Source of the DNA: Desulfobacterales bacterium
GTDB taxonomy: Bacteria; Desulfobacterota; Desulfobacteria; Desulfobacterales; SURF-7
Assembly: GCA_028277765.1 (NCBI GenBank)
Contig: JANQFQ010000129.1
Location: forward strand, 1-64,000
Length of the DNA stretch: 64,000 nt
Direction of reading: 5' to 3'
In this document: positions 38,219 to 46,700 of the stretch, one piece after another
Layout: the number at the start of each line of letters is the position of its first letter
Numbering within the stretch: position 1 is the stretch's first letter
Made by a program: the position numbers and the translations under genes
Notes under the pieces: model-generated
The model's database searches: none
What the model was told of the DNA's origin: nothing
What the model saw: the letters and a program-made list of their open reading frames with translations, nothing else

Positions 38219-38742
38219 AAGATTACTCCTTTATATTAAGATATGATTTCTTAACATAATTACAAAATACATGCCATACATTTTATCCGCCCTGCCCGGC
38301 ACTCGGTTTTTACATAAATTATAAGATCTCATAGAGTTTAATTTGTTTCTAAATTTTAAATCCGAATATCGAAATCCGAAACACGAAACAAATTCGAAAT
38401 CCAAACCTTCAAAGGCTCAAAGCCATAACTCATTAATATTTAAAGCTAATCGCCCCTTTTTTGTAGAAATTTATATTTTAATCATTTGATATTATTTAAC
38501 ACAGTGAGAGACCATGCATTTATTTCGAGCTTATTTAATATTTGTTTAGAAGCTCATTATGTCAAGCAAGACCTGCTTTCTTAGTATTTACCGGAAATCC
38601 GGCTTGTTTCACAACAGTTTAAACATGAAACAACTCTGTACCACATAAACAGAAAGCTGAGAGAAAGGGATTCCAAATTTTGAAATTTGGATTTAGGTCA
38701 TTTGATATTGTTTCGGATTTCGTGCTTCGGATTTCGGATTTA
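38219..38742. repeat. Long spacer with inverted copies of a TTTCGGATTTCG repeat
   Basis: No gene is supported over 524 nt. Two copies of a repeat built of TTTCGTG(C/T)TTCGGATTTCG words face each other: minus orientation at about 38366-38412 and plus orientation at about 38671-38741, with another at about 5405-5466. The copies flank about 260 nt of AT-rich sequence without recognisable features. This may be an inserted unit, but no target-site duplication could be assigned. Confidence 0.6.
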
Positions 38743-39477
38743 TTAATGATAGGTCGGTCTGTCATCATCATCATCTTTTTTAAAACCAACAATCACATTA
38801 AATCTTGAGCGCTTCTTTTTGAGTTTCCACTCAAGATATTTAATGTAGAGCCATCTTGGAGACAAAGCACCCGGTCCTTTGAGATAGACATATCCGAAAA
38901 GAATGCCGCCAAGATTATATATCGCGTGATCCGCCTTTGCCAGAAACATCACTAAGGCGAGGATAACTGTCACATAACTAATATATTTTGCCTTAAGCGG
39001 TAAAACAAACATAAAAAAAACAGTTGCTTCAGGATTTAGAAGCCCAAAAACCACAATAATTGCCAGCAGGCTCGGCATCATGCCAAACAGGAGCGCGTTA
39101 AAGCCAAACAATCTGCCGAAAAGCAGACCGCATATAGCACCGCCAAGAGCGGAAAGATAAAAAAGGATCAAAAACCCTTTTCTACCAAACACCTTTTCAA
39201 CATGCCCCATGAAAAAATAAAGAATAAGGCAGTCAATTAAAAACCATAAAGGGTCTGAGGGATGATGGATGAAGGGATGGGTGATAATCTGCCAGATATG
39301 AAAATATGGAGAATTAAAGGGCCAAAGGGCCAATGTTGCAAACACAGGCAGGCCAACCCAGTGTTCTAAAATAAGATGAAAAATATAAATCGTCACATAG
39401 ACAATCAATAAAATTTTGCCTGTCTGGGTCAGGCCACTGCCGAATTGAAAAGAAATACCTTGCCGCTGATACTGCAT
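38743..39477 (-). CDS. Rhomboid-fold membrane protein, probably catalytically inactive
   Basis: A 244-residue membrane protein with the rhomboid fold: WQIITHPFIHH and GHVEKVFGRKGFL correspond to the WR...T..F.H and E...G blocks, and six membrane helices are predicted. The active-site serine motif GxSG is replaced by GMMPS, and the catalytic histidine in the AHxxG motif is replaced by Asn in YNLGG. It therefore looks like an inactive rhomboid, perhaps a membrane-protein chaperone or binder. The C-terminal tail is basic, then acidic (DDDDD). Confidence 0.75.
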   Translation of the reverse strand: MQYQRQGISFQFGSGLTQTGKILLIVYVTIYIFHLILEHWVGLPVFATLALWPFNSPYFHIWQIITHPFIHHPSDPLWFLIDCLILYFFMGHVEKVFGRKGFLILFYLSALGGAICGLLFGRLFGFNALLFGMMPSLLAIIVVFGLLNPEATVFFMFVLPLKAKYISYVTVILALVMFLAKADHAIYNLGGILFGYVYLKGPGALSPRWLYIKYLEWKLKKKRSRFNVIVGFKKDDDDDRPTYH

Positions 39478-39670
39478 ATTCTCTGCTCCCTGAAAAAAAG
39501 TTCAATTCCAAACAGAGTTAAATATGCACCAAACAGATACAATGTGTCAAGTTAAGGAAAATTAAATATTGTTTTTTATACCAGGATTTGAGATGGTGTC
39601 TCTTTTTAGTATTGAGTACTGCTGGTTAGATATTGAATATGGCCTGGAAACTACTGAAAGGAACCTACTG

Positions 39671-39967
39671 ATGATCAAGCATATTGTCTTACTGAAAATA
39701 AAAGAAACTCAGACGTCGGAAGAAATACATAACCTTTTTGAAAAGATCAGCGCGCTTCAGGATAAGATCCCTGGCATTATGGAATACAGCAGCGGTGCAT
39801 ACTCAAGTCCTGAAGGGCTTAACCACGGATACACCCACGGGTTTATTATGACCTTCAAATCCGCGGAATCCCGTGACTCCTACCTGAAAAATCCTGAGCA
39901 CGAAAAAGTAAAAGAAGAGATTCTAACGATGATTGACGACGCGTTGGCGTTCGATTTTGATATGTAG
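39671..39967 (+). CDS. Dabb-family (stress-responsive A/B barrel) protein
   Basis: A 98-residue ferredoxin-like alpha/beta barrel protein of the Dabb family: starts IKHIVLLKIKE, has LQDKIPGIMEYSSGA with the family's NxS/SGA region, HGFIMTFKSAESRDSYL and HEKVKEEI. These form dimers and are often small-molecule binding. The ATG at 39671 is preferred because it follows AAAGGAACC and gives the normal family length; the open frame upstream (from 39569) adds unrelated residues. Its role here is unknown. Confidence 0.85.
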   Translation: MIKHIVLLKIKETQTSEEIHNLFEKISALQDKIPGIMEYSSGAYSSPEGLNHGYTHGFIMTFKSAESRDSYLKNPEHEKVKEEILTMIDDALAFDFDM

Positions 39968-39990
39968 TCTGCTTTAGATAAAAAATCTCA

Positions 39991-40183
39991 TTCACTACGA
40001 AGGGCGCGAAGAACACGAAGGGTTTGTTTTAATGCCCTTCGGGCAAAATTCTTTTACGTTCATTTATTTCACTAAAATTCATGGTTAATTCTGCCCTAGT
40101 TGTGTCACTACACAATAGTTGCTGTTCATCGCGGAGCGAAAGAAAAACATTTTTTCTTCGTGTTCTTCGTGCCCTGGTGGTGA
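39991..40183. mobile_element. MITE-like inverted-repeat element, copy 2
   Basis: A ~190-nt element with terminal inverted repeats (GCGAAGAACACGAAGGG at the left, CTTCGTGTTCTTCGTGCCCT at the right). In the interior, GGGTTTGTTTTAATGCCC and ATTCTGCCCTAGTTGTGTCA correspond to the reverse complement of the copy at 36389. This copy is diverged and about 45 nt longer in the middle (extra TTTTACGTTCATTTATTTCA). No coding capacity. Confidence 0.7.
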
Positions 40184-40203
40184 AAAAAATTTTTTAAAAC
40201 AAC

Positions 40204-40235
40204 AAAAGCCGACCTGATTACCCAGGCCGGCTTTT
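40204..40235. terminator. Bidirectional intrinsic terminator of the met/hdr operon
   Basis: AAAAGCCGACCTG-attac-CCAGGCCGGCTTTT forms a stem with one A·C mismatch on the plus strand, but a full G-U-paired stem on the minus strand (GCCGGCCTG/CAGGTCGGC). T-runs flank both sides. It lies 20 nt beyond the metF stop, at the end of the minus-strand operon. Confidence 0.85.
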
Positions 40236-40255
40236 AAATTTTTTTATCTTTGCTT

Positions 40256-41188
40256 TTATACTTCAGGCCGCGGCAGGACTTTTGCCCTTTCGGCAATTTC
40301 AGGGACCTTATGTTCCCATTCAATCGCCATCATATGAACACCAGCAACGCCTTTCATTTCCTTGAATTCTTCAACCTGTTCGCACGCTATTTTAATACCT
40401 TCTTCAGCAACCTTACCTTTGCCAGCCCCCTGAAGCCGTTTAATCAATTCATCAGGAACATCCATTCCAGGAACTTTGGCTTTCATGTATTTTGCCATAC
40501 CAACACTCTTCATGGGTGTAACGCCCGCCAGGATGTAACATTTTTCCGTAAGACCCATATCATTTGCTTTGCTGATAAATTCGCGGAACCGTTCCATGTT
40601 GTAAATACACTGTGTCTGGATAAAATCCACGCCAGAAGCAATTTTCTTGGCCAGACGGTGTACCCGCCATTCATAAGGATCCGCAAACGGGTTGGACGCG
40701 GCACCAATAAACATTTTAGGTGCACCATGCAGTTCTTCACCGGCCAGGAACTTGCCCTCATCGCGCATTTTCTTTACCATCTGTATGAGCTGCATGGAAT
40801 CAATATCAAACACACCCATGGCTGTAGGATGGTCGCCGAACATAGGGTGGTCGCCTGAAAGGCAGAGCATGTTTCGGACACCGTGCGCGTACGCGCCAAG
40901 AATATCCGCCTGCATGGCAAGACGGTTCCTGTCCCTGCAGACCATCTGAAAATTCGGTTCGATCCCTTCCTGGATTAATATGAGACACGCTGCCCAGCTG
41001 GCCATACGCACAACAGATGTCTGGTTGTCCGTAATGTTAACGGAATCAACATTCCCTTTCAGATACTGGGCTTTTTCCCTTACTTCCTCCGCATCAGCAC
41101 CGCGGGGAGGACCCAGTTCACCTGTAAATGCAAAATGACCGGCCTTCAGTACTTTTTCTAGATTGCTTCCTGATTTCAGATCATCCAT
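40256..41188 (-). CDS. metF: Methylenetetrahydrofolate reductase MetF
   Basis: Reduces 5,10-methylene-THF to 5-methyl-THF, the last methyl-branch reaction of the Wood-Ljungdahl pathway. A 310-residue TIM-barrel flavoprotein: FTGELGPPRGADAEEV with the catalytic Glu, DNQTSVVRM, MLCLSGDH, and FIQTQCIYNMERF. The start at 41188 is chosen because AAGGAAG precedes it; an upstream ATG at 41212 has no such site. It ends the hdrA-mvhD-hdrCB-metV-metF operon. As in acetogens with MetFV, it lacks a recognisable pyridine-nucleotide domain and presumably receives electrons from MetV and the Hdr module. Confidence 0.93.
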   Translation of the reverse strand: MDDLKSGSNLEKVLKAGHFAFTGELGPPRGADAEEVREKAQYLKGNVDSVNITDNQTSVVRMASWAACLILIQEGIEPNFQMVCRDRNRLAMQADILGAYAHGVRNMLCLSGDHPMFGDHPTAMGVFDIDSMQLIQMVKKMRDEGKFLAGEELHGAPKMFIGAASNPFADPYEWRVHRLAKKIASGVDFIQTQCIYNMERFREFISKANDMGLTEKCYILAGVTPMKSVGMAKYMKAKVPGMDVPDELIKRLQGAGKGKVAEEGIKIACEQVEEFKEMKGVAGVHMMAIEWEHKVPEIAERAKVLPRPEV

Positions 41189-41254
41189 ATCTTCTTCCTT
41201 TATGTTGTTCAATTATATTGATATATATTCTCTTACTAGGATAAAAACAAACAA

Positions 41255-41929
41255 CTATGATTCTTCCTTCACTTTTTCATATCCCGGCTGAACAACCGTA
41301 CGCGGTTTCTGATTCTCCCAGTCCTGGGCGGGAACCACCTCAAGGATTTCATCCAGGCGTCCTTGTTTTTCAAGCCTCTCATAGATCTGGTACCACGCGC
41401 ACGGCTGGTCCGCGCTGATCTCGCATTTTCCCTTATTTGTGCCGCCACAGGGACCGTTAAAAACGCCCTTAGCGCACATGGTTACCGGGCATACACCTGC
41501 GGTCATACCGAGCACGCAGCTGCTGCATGAACGACATCTTTCTTCGTACCATCCAACATTCTGGTTGATTCCGATAAAGGTTGTATTCACCGCCGGGTAA
41601 ACCGGTATCTCAGGATACCGCTCGGCCAGGAACTGGATTCCTGCGCCGCAGGCCATGGACAGAAGCGCTTCATAATCCTTTACCATATCATCAAGCGCCT
41701 CCAGGTATTCCCTGTCACACTGCCTTTCAATAGTGATCTTGTCGATCTCGATGGGATTCTCATCCATCTTTCTGGCCATCTCTATCTCGGTTGTCAAGAC
41801 ATCGACTTCTTTTTCTCCGCCAGCCAGGCAGACAGCCACGCAAGTCCCGCATCCAATATTGAGGACCTTTTTGCGTTCCTTGATCATCTCCTTGATTTCA
41901 TCAAACGGTTTTCTTTCGGCAACTATCAT
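41255..41929 (-). CDS. metV: MetV, cysteine-rich partner of MetF
   Basis: A 224-residue protein with the MetV features: CGTCVAVCLAGGEKEVDVL near the N-terminus, the C-rich MetF C-terminal-domain-like segment ERCRSCSSCVLGMTAGVCP, then GPCGGTNKGKCEI. These cysteines bind zinc and/or an Fe-S cluster in MetV of acetogens, where MetV and MetF form the reductase core. It lies 66 nt upstream of metF, with hdrCB on its other side. Binding mode of the metal here is inferred from the family. Confidence 0.9.
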   Translation of the reverse strand: MIVAERKPFDEIKEMIKERKKVLNIGCGTCVAVCLAGGEKEVDVLTTEIEMARKMDENPIEIDKITIERQCDREYLEALDDMVKDYEALLSMACGAGIQFLAERYPEIPVYPAVNTTFIGINQNVGWYEERCRSCSSCVLGMTAGVCPVTMCAKGVFNGPCGGTNKGKCEISADQPCAWYQIYERLEKQGRLDEILEVVPAQDWENQKPRTVVQPGYEKVKEES

Positions 41930-41962
41930 ATTCCCTCCTGCTGCACCCTTTGGATGCTCAAT

Positions 41963-43282
41963 TTACATTGCTGTCTCAGGATGAAAAACCCAAACATCCT
42001 TAAGGTCGTCTCCAAGGTATTCACGTTCATTCGGCCCGAGTACGCCAAGAGAAAGGGCCAGGATGGTCCAGAAATGAACAACCGGGTAGTTCCCGCCGTA
42101 ATGCTCACTCAATTCATGTATCTGCGCGTGACAGTTATGACAACCCGCGATACAGTAATCAGCACCCGAGTTCTTAATCTGCTCATCTTTAATCCTGCCG
42201 TATTCGAGGCGCTGTTCTTTCAAGCCTGACTGGAGAAATCCGCCACCCCCGCCGCAACAGTAATTGTTTGACTTGTTCGGCTGCATTTCAACAAAATTCT
42301 CTTCACCAACAACCGCTTTAATGGCGTAGCGGAAATCCTCCGCAATATCATCACCAAAACTTTTTCTTACAATCTGACAGGGATCCTGACAGGTAAACTT
42401 GATGCCGAGATCCTTGTTCCAGTCAGGGTTCGGTTTCAGCTTTCCTTCCCTGATCCATTTGGCGTAATATTCATAGATATTTTTAACATCAAAATTATGC
42501 TCAATTTTGAATTTGTTCAGTCCGGCCCGGACTGCAAAGGTAATGTGACCTCACTCCGTATTCAAATATGTCTTACAGCCGAGCTTCATGGTCTCCGCTG
42601 CCTGGGCACGAACAATATGCTCCCATCCCGCGTTATCCGCTATGAACAGGCAGTAATTTTCACCTGCCCAAGCCTTGCTGCCGTATGTCCAGTCAGCCCC
42701 GGCCAGGTGAAGAATTTTCCATAATGGGACCATTTCATCCGGCTCCGTAACAGGCTCCCTTGAGTTCTGGTTTAAAAAGAATTCCGCGCCTTCCTTATCG
42801 ATGGGCGCCTGCATGTCGGCGAATTCAGGTTGCTCTTCCTGGTACTGTTCGAGCACATCCTCAACTACAAACTTAAAATCTTCCACCGGAGCGCCCATGG
42901 CGCTGAGGGTTTCATTTTCCAGCGCGATGTTGCAGGAGTTTAGCATACCCTTTGGCCGTTCATCCCTGGGTCGCATTGACCTGATATTGAAAATAAGCTG
43001 TGGGATGTCGATTTTCATGGGGCATACACGGACACATCTCTGGCACATGGTACAGCACCACGGCCAGTTTGATGCCAGAATTTCTTCGTCCATTCCGAGT
43101 GCTGCCATCCGCAATAACTTCCTGGGGTCACAGTTTTCCAGGCCAGTAGCCGGGCACCCGGAAGAACAGAGACCACAGGTCAGGCAAAGGTTCAGATTCC
43201 CGCCCTCCGGCAGGATCTCCTTTACCGTCTCTATAATACCGCTTTTTCTTTTACCACTGATTTTCAGTGCTGGTTCCGCCAT
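41963..43282 (-). CDS. HdrC-HdrB-like Fe-S fusion selenoprotein (in-frame UGA)
   Basis: A continuous 439-residue reading frame once TGA at 42551-42553 (codon 244) is read as Sec. The N-terminal HdrC-like part has two [4Fe-4S] motifs (CLTCGLCSSGCP and CCTMCQRCVRVCP). Before and after the TGA the frame reads NTE-U-GHITFAVRAG, matching the ECGH motif of the HdrB/HdrD/DsrK-type CCG families; a complete CCG site follows (C...CCGGGGG...CHNC). If the TGA were a stop, a headless CCG fragment would start at an internal ATG with no RBS. Predicted role: the HdrBC-type electron-transfer subunit that couples MetFV to HdrA. A hairpin lies just downstream of the TGA. Confidence 0.9.
42518..42553 (-). promoter_or_regulatory. 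UGA codon and SECIS-like hairpin in hdrCB
   Basis: On the minus strand TGA is followed after 16 nt by CAGTCC-GGGCC-GGACTG, a perfect 6-bp stem (7 if G/C at the loop base pair). The apical loop begins 23 nt after TGA and starts with G, which meets the bacterial SECIS spacing and loop rule. This is a structural expectation, not a demonstration. Confidence 0.7.
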
Positions 43283-43304
43283 ATTTTGTTCCTTTTTGGC
43301 TTTG

Positions 43305-43718
43305 TTATTTATTCTTCAATGGATTTGGTCCAAGATTTTTAATATGTTCTGTCATCTCCTTTGCGTATTCCGCGAAGGTCGGGCCCTCTCCTGATGACAG
43401 GTTGTACATCCTGACCCTGTCCCTTTCAATACCAACTTCTTCGAGAATTGTCTGTACATGATTGACACGTTCTTTGCATCTAAGGTTCCCTTCATTATAA
43501 TGACATGAACCTTCAAGGCATCCAACACAGTATACGCCGTCAGCCCCTTTATTAATGGCGCCCAGCATGTGCATGACATCCACTTTCCCGGTACAGGGCA
43601 CCCTGATAATTTTAATATTTGTCGGATAATTCAGTCTCATGGAACCTGCCAGGTCCGCAGCAGAATATCCTCAATATTCACAACAAAAAGATATGATCGT
43701 TGGTTCAAAATCCGCCAT
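43305..43718 (-). CDS. mvhD: MvhD/FlpD-like electron-transfer selenoprotein (in-frame UGA)
   Basis: A 137-residue [2Fe-2S]-type subunit that passes electrons between HdrA and its partner. The full frame starts at 43718 (MADFEPTIISFCCEY) and contains TGA at codon 16 (43671-43673) within CCEY-U-GYSAADLAG, where cysteine is found in relatives (CCNWCSYAGADLAG type). Later motifs: IIRVPCTGKVD, ADGVYCVGCLEGSCHY. Without recoding the product would begin at an ATG after the first cluster ligands. It starts 3 nt after the hdrA stop, so the two are translationally linked. Confidence 0.9.
43641..43673 (-). promoter_or_regulatory. UGA codon and SECIS-like hairpin in mvhD
   Basis: After TGA and 14 nt on the minus strand, GGACCT-GGC-AGGTTCC can form a six-pair stem with one bulged T. 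The loop starts 21 nt after the TGA and begins with GG. This hairpin is weaker than the one in hdrCB and would need testing. Confidence 0.6.
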
Positions 43719-43720
43719 TA

Positions 43721-46700
43721 CTATCCCTCCGCAAGCAAAGCATCTATCTTGCTCATTAATTGATCATCCTCATAATTGCTTAGCTGAATTGTCTGCCGCG
43801 GGCATACGCAGGCGCATACGCCGCACCCATGACAAATCGCCTCGTCAATTTCAATAACCTTTACTTCTGTATTAAACGCCGGGACCTCAAAAGGACACGC
43901 CCGAACACATGTCAGGCACTTCACGCAATGGTCTGTTTCCACCTTGGCTGTGATGGCTGAAAGCTTCAGTGAATCCTGTGATAACATGGTGATGGCACGT
44001 GAAGCAGCTGCCTGTGCCTGAGCGATGGATTCAGAAATCAGTTTCGGCCCATGTGCAGTTCCGCACAGAAAGACTCCATCGCTCGGCATATCCACAGGCC
44101 TGAGTTTTACATGCGCTTCAATAAAATACCCTTCGGGATTCCGATTAAATTTCATTATGCCGCTCAATTCCTCTGTATCCGCGGGCCTAACGCCGGCGCT
44201 AAGGGTCAGAAGATCAGCGGTAATCTCAACATCCTGTTGCAGAACATGGTCTTTTACTGTAACACTGATTCCGTCTGAAGACTTATCCACAACAGGCGGA
44301 TTGTCTGCGTCATAACGGATAAAGATAACCCCGGCTTTTCTTGCTTCCTGGTAGTAATCTTCAAGAAGCCCGTATGTTCTTATATCCCGGTTCAGGATAA
44401 ACACTTGTGTTTCCGGGTTCTGTTTTTTTATAGCCAACGCGTTCTTGACTGCATTCTGGCAGCATATCCGGGAGCATTCCTGCATCTCTTCGCCACGGGA
44501 GCCCACACACTGGATCATGACCACCGTATCAAGGTCGGAAGTGCCCTTGTCTTCAAGCAAATCCCCCAGCTCTACCTGTGTTACGATCCGGTCATCATCA
44601 CCGTACAGGTATTCTGTTGGTTTATATTCCTTCGCGCCTGTGGCAACGATAATTACACCATGGTCAACCGACTGAAAATCTTTTTCCGATCCAACCTCAA
44701 TATTAGTTGTAAAGTTGCCCTTGTATCCCTCAAATGCTGTAAGCCTGGCATCTGTTAGTACCTTCACTTTATCATTGCCTGTAACGTCTTCTTTCAGCTT
44801 ATTGATATACGCCTGGATATCGCCGCCTTCAATGGTATGATGAAGGTTCCTGGCCATACCGCCCAGTTCTTTCTCCTTTTCAACAAGCACAACCTCAAAT
44901 CCCTGGTCTGCAATGCCCAGGGCAGCGTTCATGCCTGCAGGACCGCCGCCGATAACAAGGGCCCGTTTATTAACAGGAATGACTTTCTCTTCAAGGGATT
45001 TCAGAGTGATCGCTCTGGCAACAGCCATGCGAACAAGTTCTTTTGCTTTTTCCGTGGCTTTTTCCGGATCATGGGAATGACTCCAGGAATCCTGGTTCCT
45101 GATATTCGCCATTTCAAAAAGGTACTTGTTCAGACCGCAATCTTCCAGGGTATCCATGAAAATCGGTTCATGTGTCTTGGGGCTGCAGGCAGAGACAACA
45201 ACACGTGTGAGGTTGTTCTCTTTTATCATTGTCTTCATATTTTCCTGAGAGTCCTGGCTGCAAGTAAACAGGTTCTCAGTAGCAAACACGACATTCGGTA
45301 ACGTCTGCGCATAATCCACAAGTTCTTTGACATCAATAATTCCGGCAATATTTACGCCGCAGTTACAGACAAAAACACCAATACGCGGGTCCTGCTCGGA
45401 CACATCTAACTGCTCAGGTTTTTCAACCTTTTTGGTACATGTATCACGACCTTCAGCCAGCTTGCCACCAGCAGCACATGCCGCAGCGCTTGCCTCGGTA
45501 ACAGAACTAGGAATATCCTTGGGTCCCTGGAAAACACCGCTGGTATAAACCCCGGGACGAGATGTTTCCACCGGTGAAAAAGGATCGGTTGCCGCGAACT
45601 TATGCTGATTCAATTCAATGTCAAGCCGTTCTGCCAGTTCAACCGTTGAATCACTTATCTGGAGCCCCACGGAAAGGACGACCATATCAAAAGTCTCATT
45701 CTGGATATTACCGGATTCATCAGCATACCTTATAATAAGATCACGGGTTTCCCGATCTTCTGTTATGGTGTGTACCCGCGCTTTGACAAAACGGACACCG
45801 TCTTTGTCTCTTGCCCGCAGATAATATTTCTCATAATCTTTTCCAAATGTACGGATGTCCATATAAAAAACAGCGCAGTCAAGGTCCTCCCCTGCATGTT
45901 CCTTGGCGATCATTGACTCTTTGACCGCGTAGGTACAGCAGACAGATGAACAGTAGCTGTTGCCGCATTGGTTCTGGTCCCTTGAGCCCACGCACTGGAG
46001 CCAGGCAATCTTTTTCGGTTCTTTTTCATCTGACGGCCTTACCAGGTGTCCCATTGTGGGACCGGACGCACTCAGGATTCTTTCAAACTCAAGACTAGTC
46101 AATACATTGGGATTGGAATTGTAAAGGTAGAATTCATCCAAATTTGAAGGATCGTAAATATTATTCCCGGGGCAAAGGACAACGGATCCTATGTCTATCT
46201 CTTTTTCAACGATCTCTTGACTATGGTCAATGGCGTTTGCCAAGCAGGCGTCTACGCACTGGTAGCACTCACAGCAGTATCCGCAGTTCAGGCATCGGGC
46301 TGCTTCAGACTTTCCGGCACCTTCCTCATATCCTAGTTCAACCTCATTAAAATTGCCTTCACGTTCCTTGACCGGCAACTCCGGCATTTTTGCCCTTGCC
46401 TGTTTTTCTTCATTATCAGGAACCGGCCGGTAAACCGGGTTTTCATTTACAATCGGCTCACGGCCTTCGGCCATGTCTTTTCCTTCAATATAACGGGTAA
46501 TCGATTCTGCGGCCTCCTTACCGGCAGCAATGGCGCCTATGGCTACCCACGGTCCGGTTTGCAGATCACCGCCCGCAAAGACCCCTTCGCATCCTGTGGC
46601 ATAGGTTACAGGATCGACTTCCGTGGTCCCCCATCTTGAAAAATCGATATCAGCGATATCTTCAATAGCCGAAAGATCCGGTCGCTGTCCGATGGCAGGG

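Noticed and set aside
38743-39477. Active rhomboid protease
   Set aside because: Ser and His of the catalytic dyad are replaced.
39569-39670. Longer N-terminus for the Dabb protein
   Set aside because: The added residues are unrelated to the family and the internal ATG has a better ribosome site.
41963-43282. Interpretation as two genes or a pseudogene broken by a stop
   Set aside because: The frame is continuous, the codon falls on a conserved Cys position and a hairpin follows; the same happens in two neighbouring genes.
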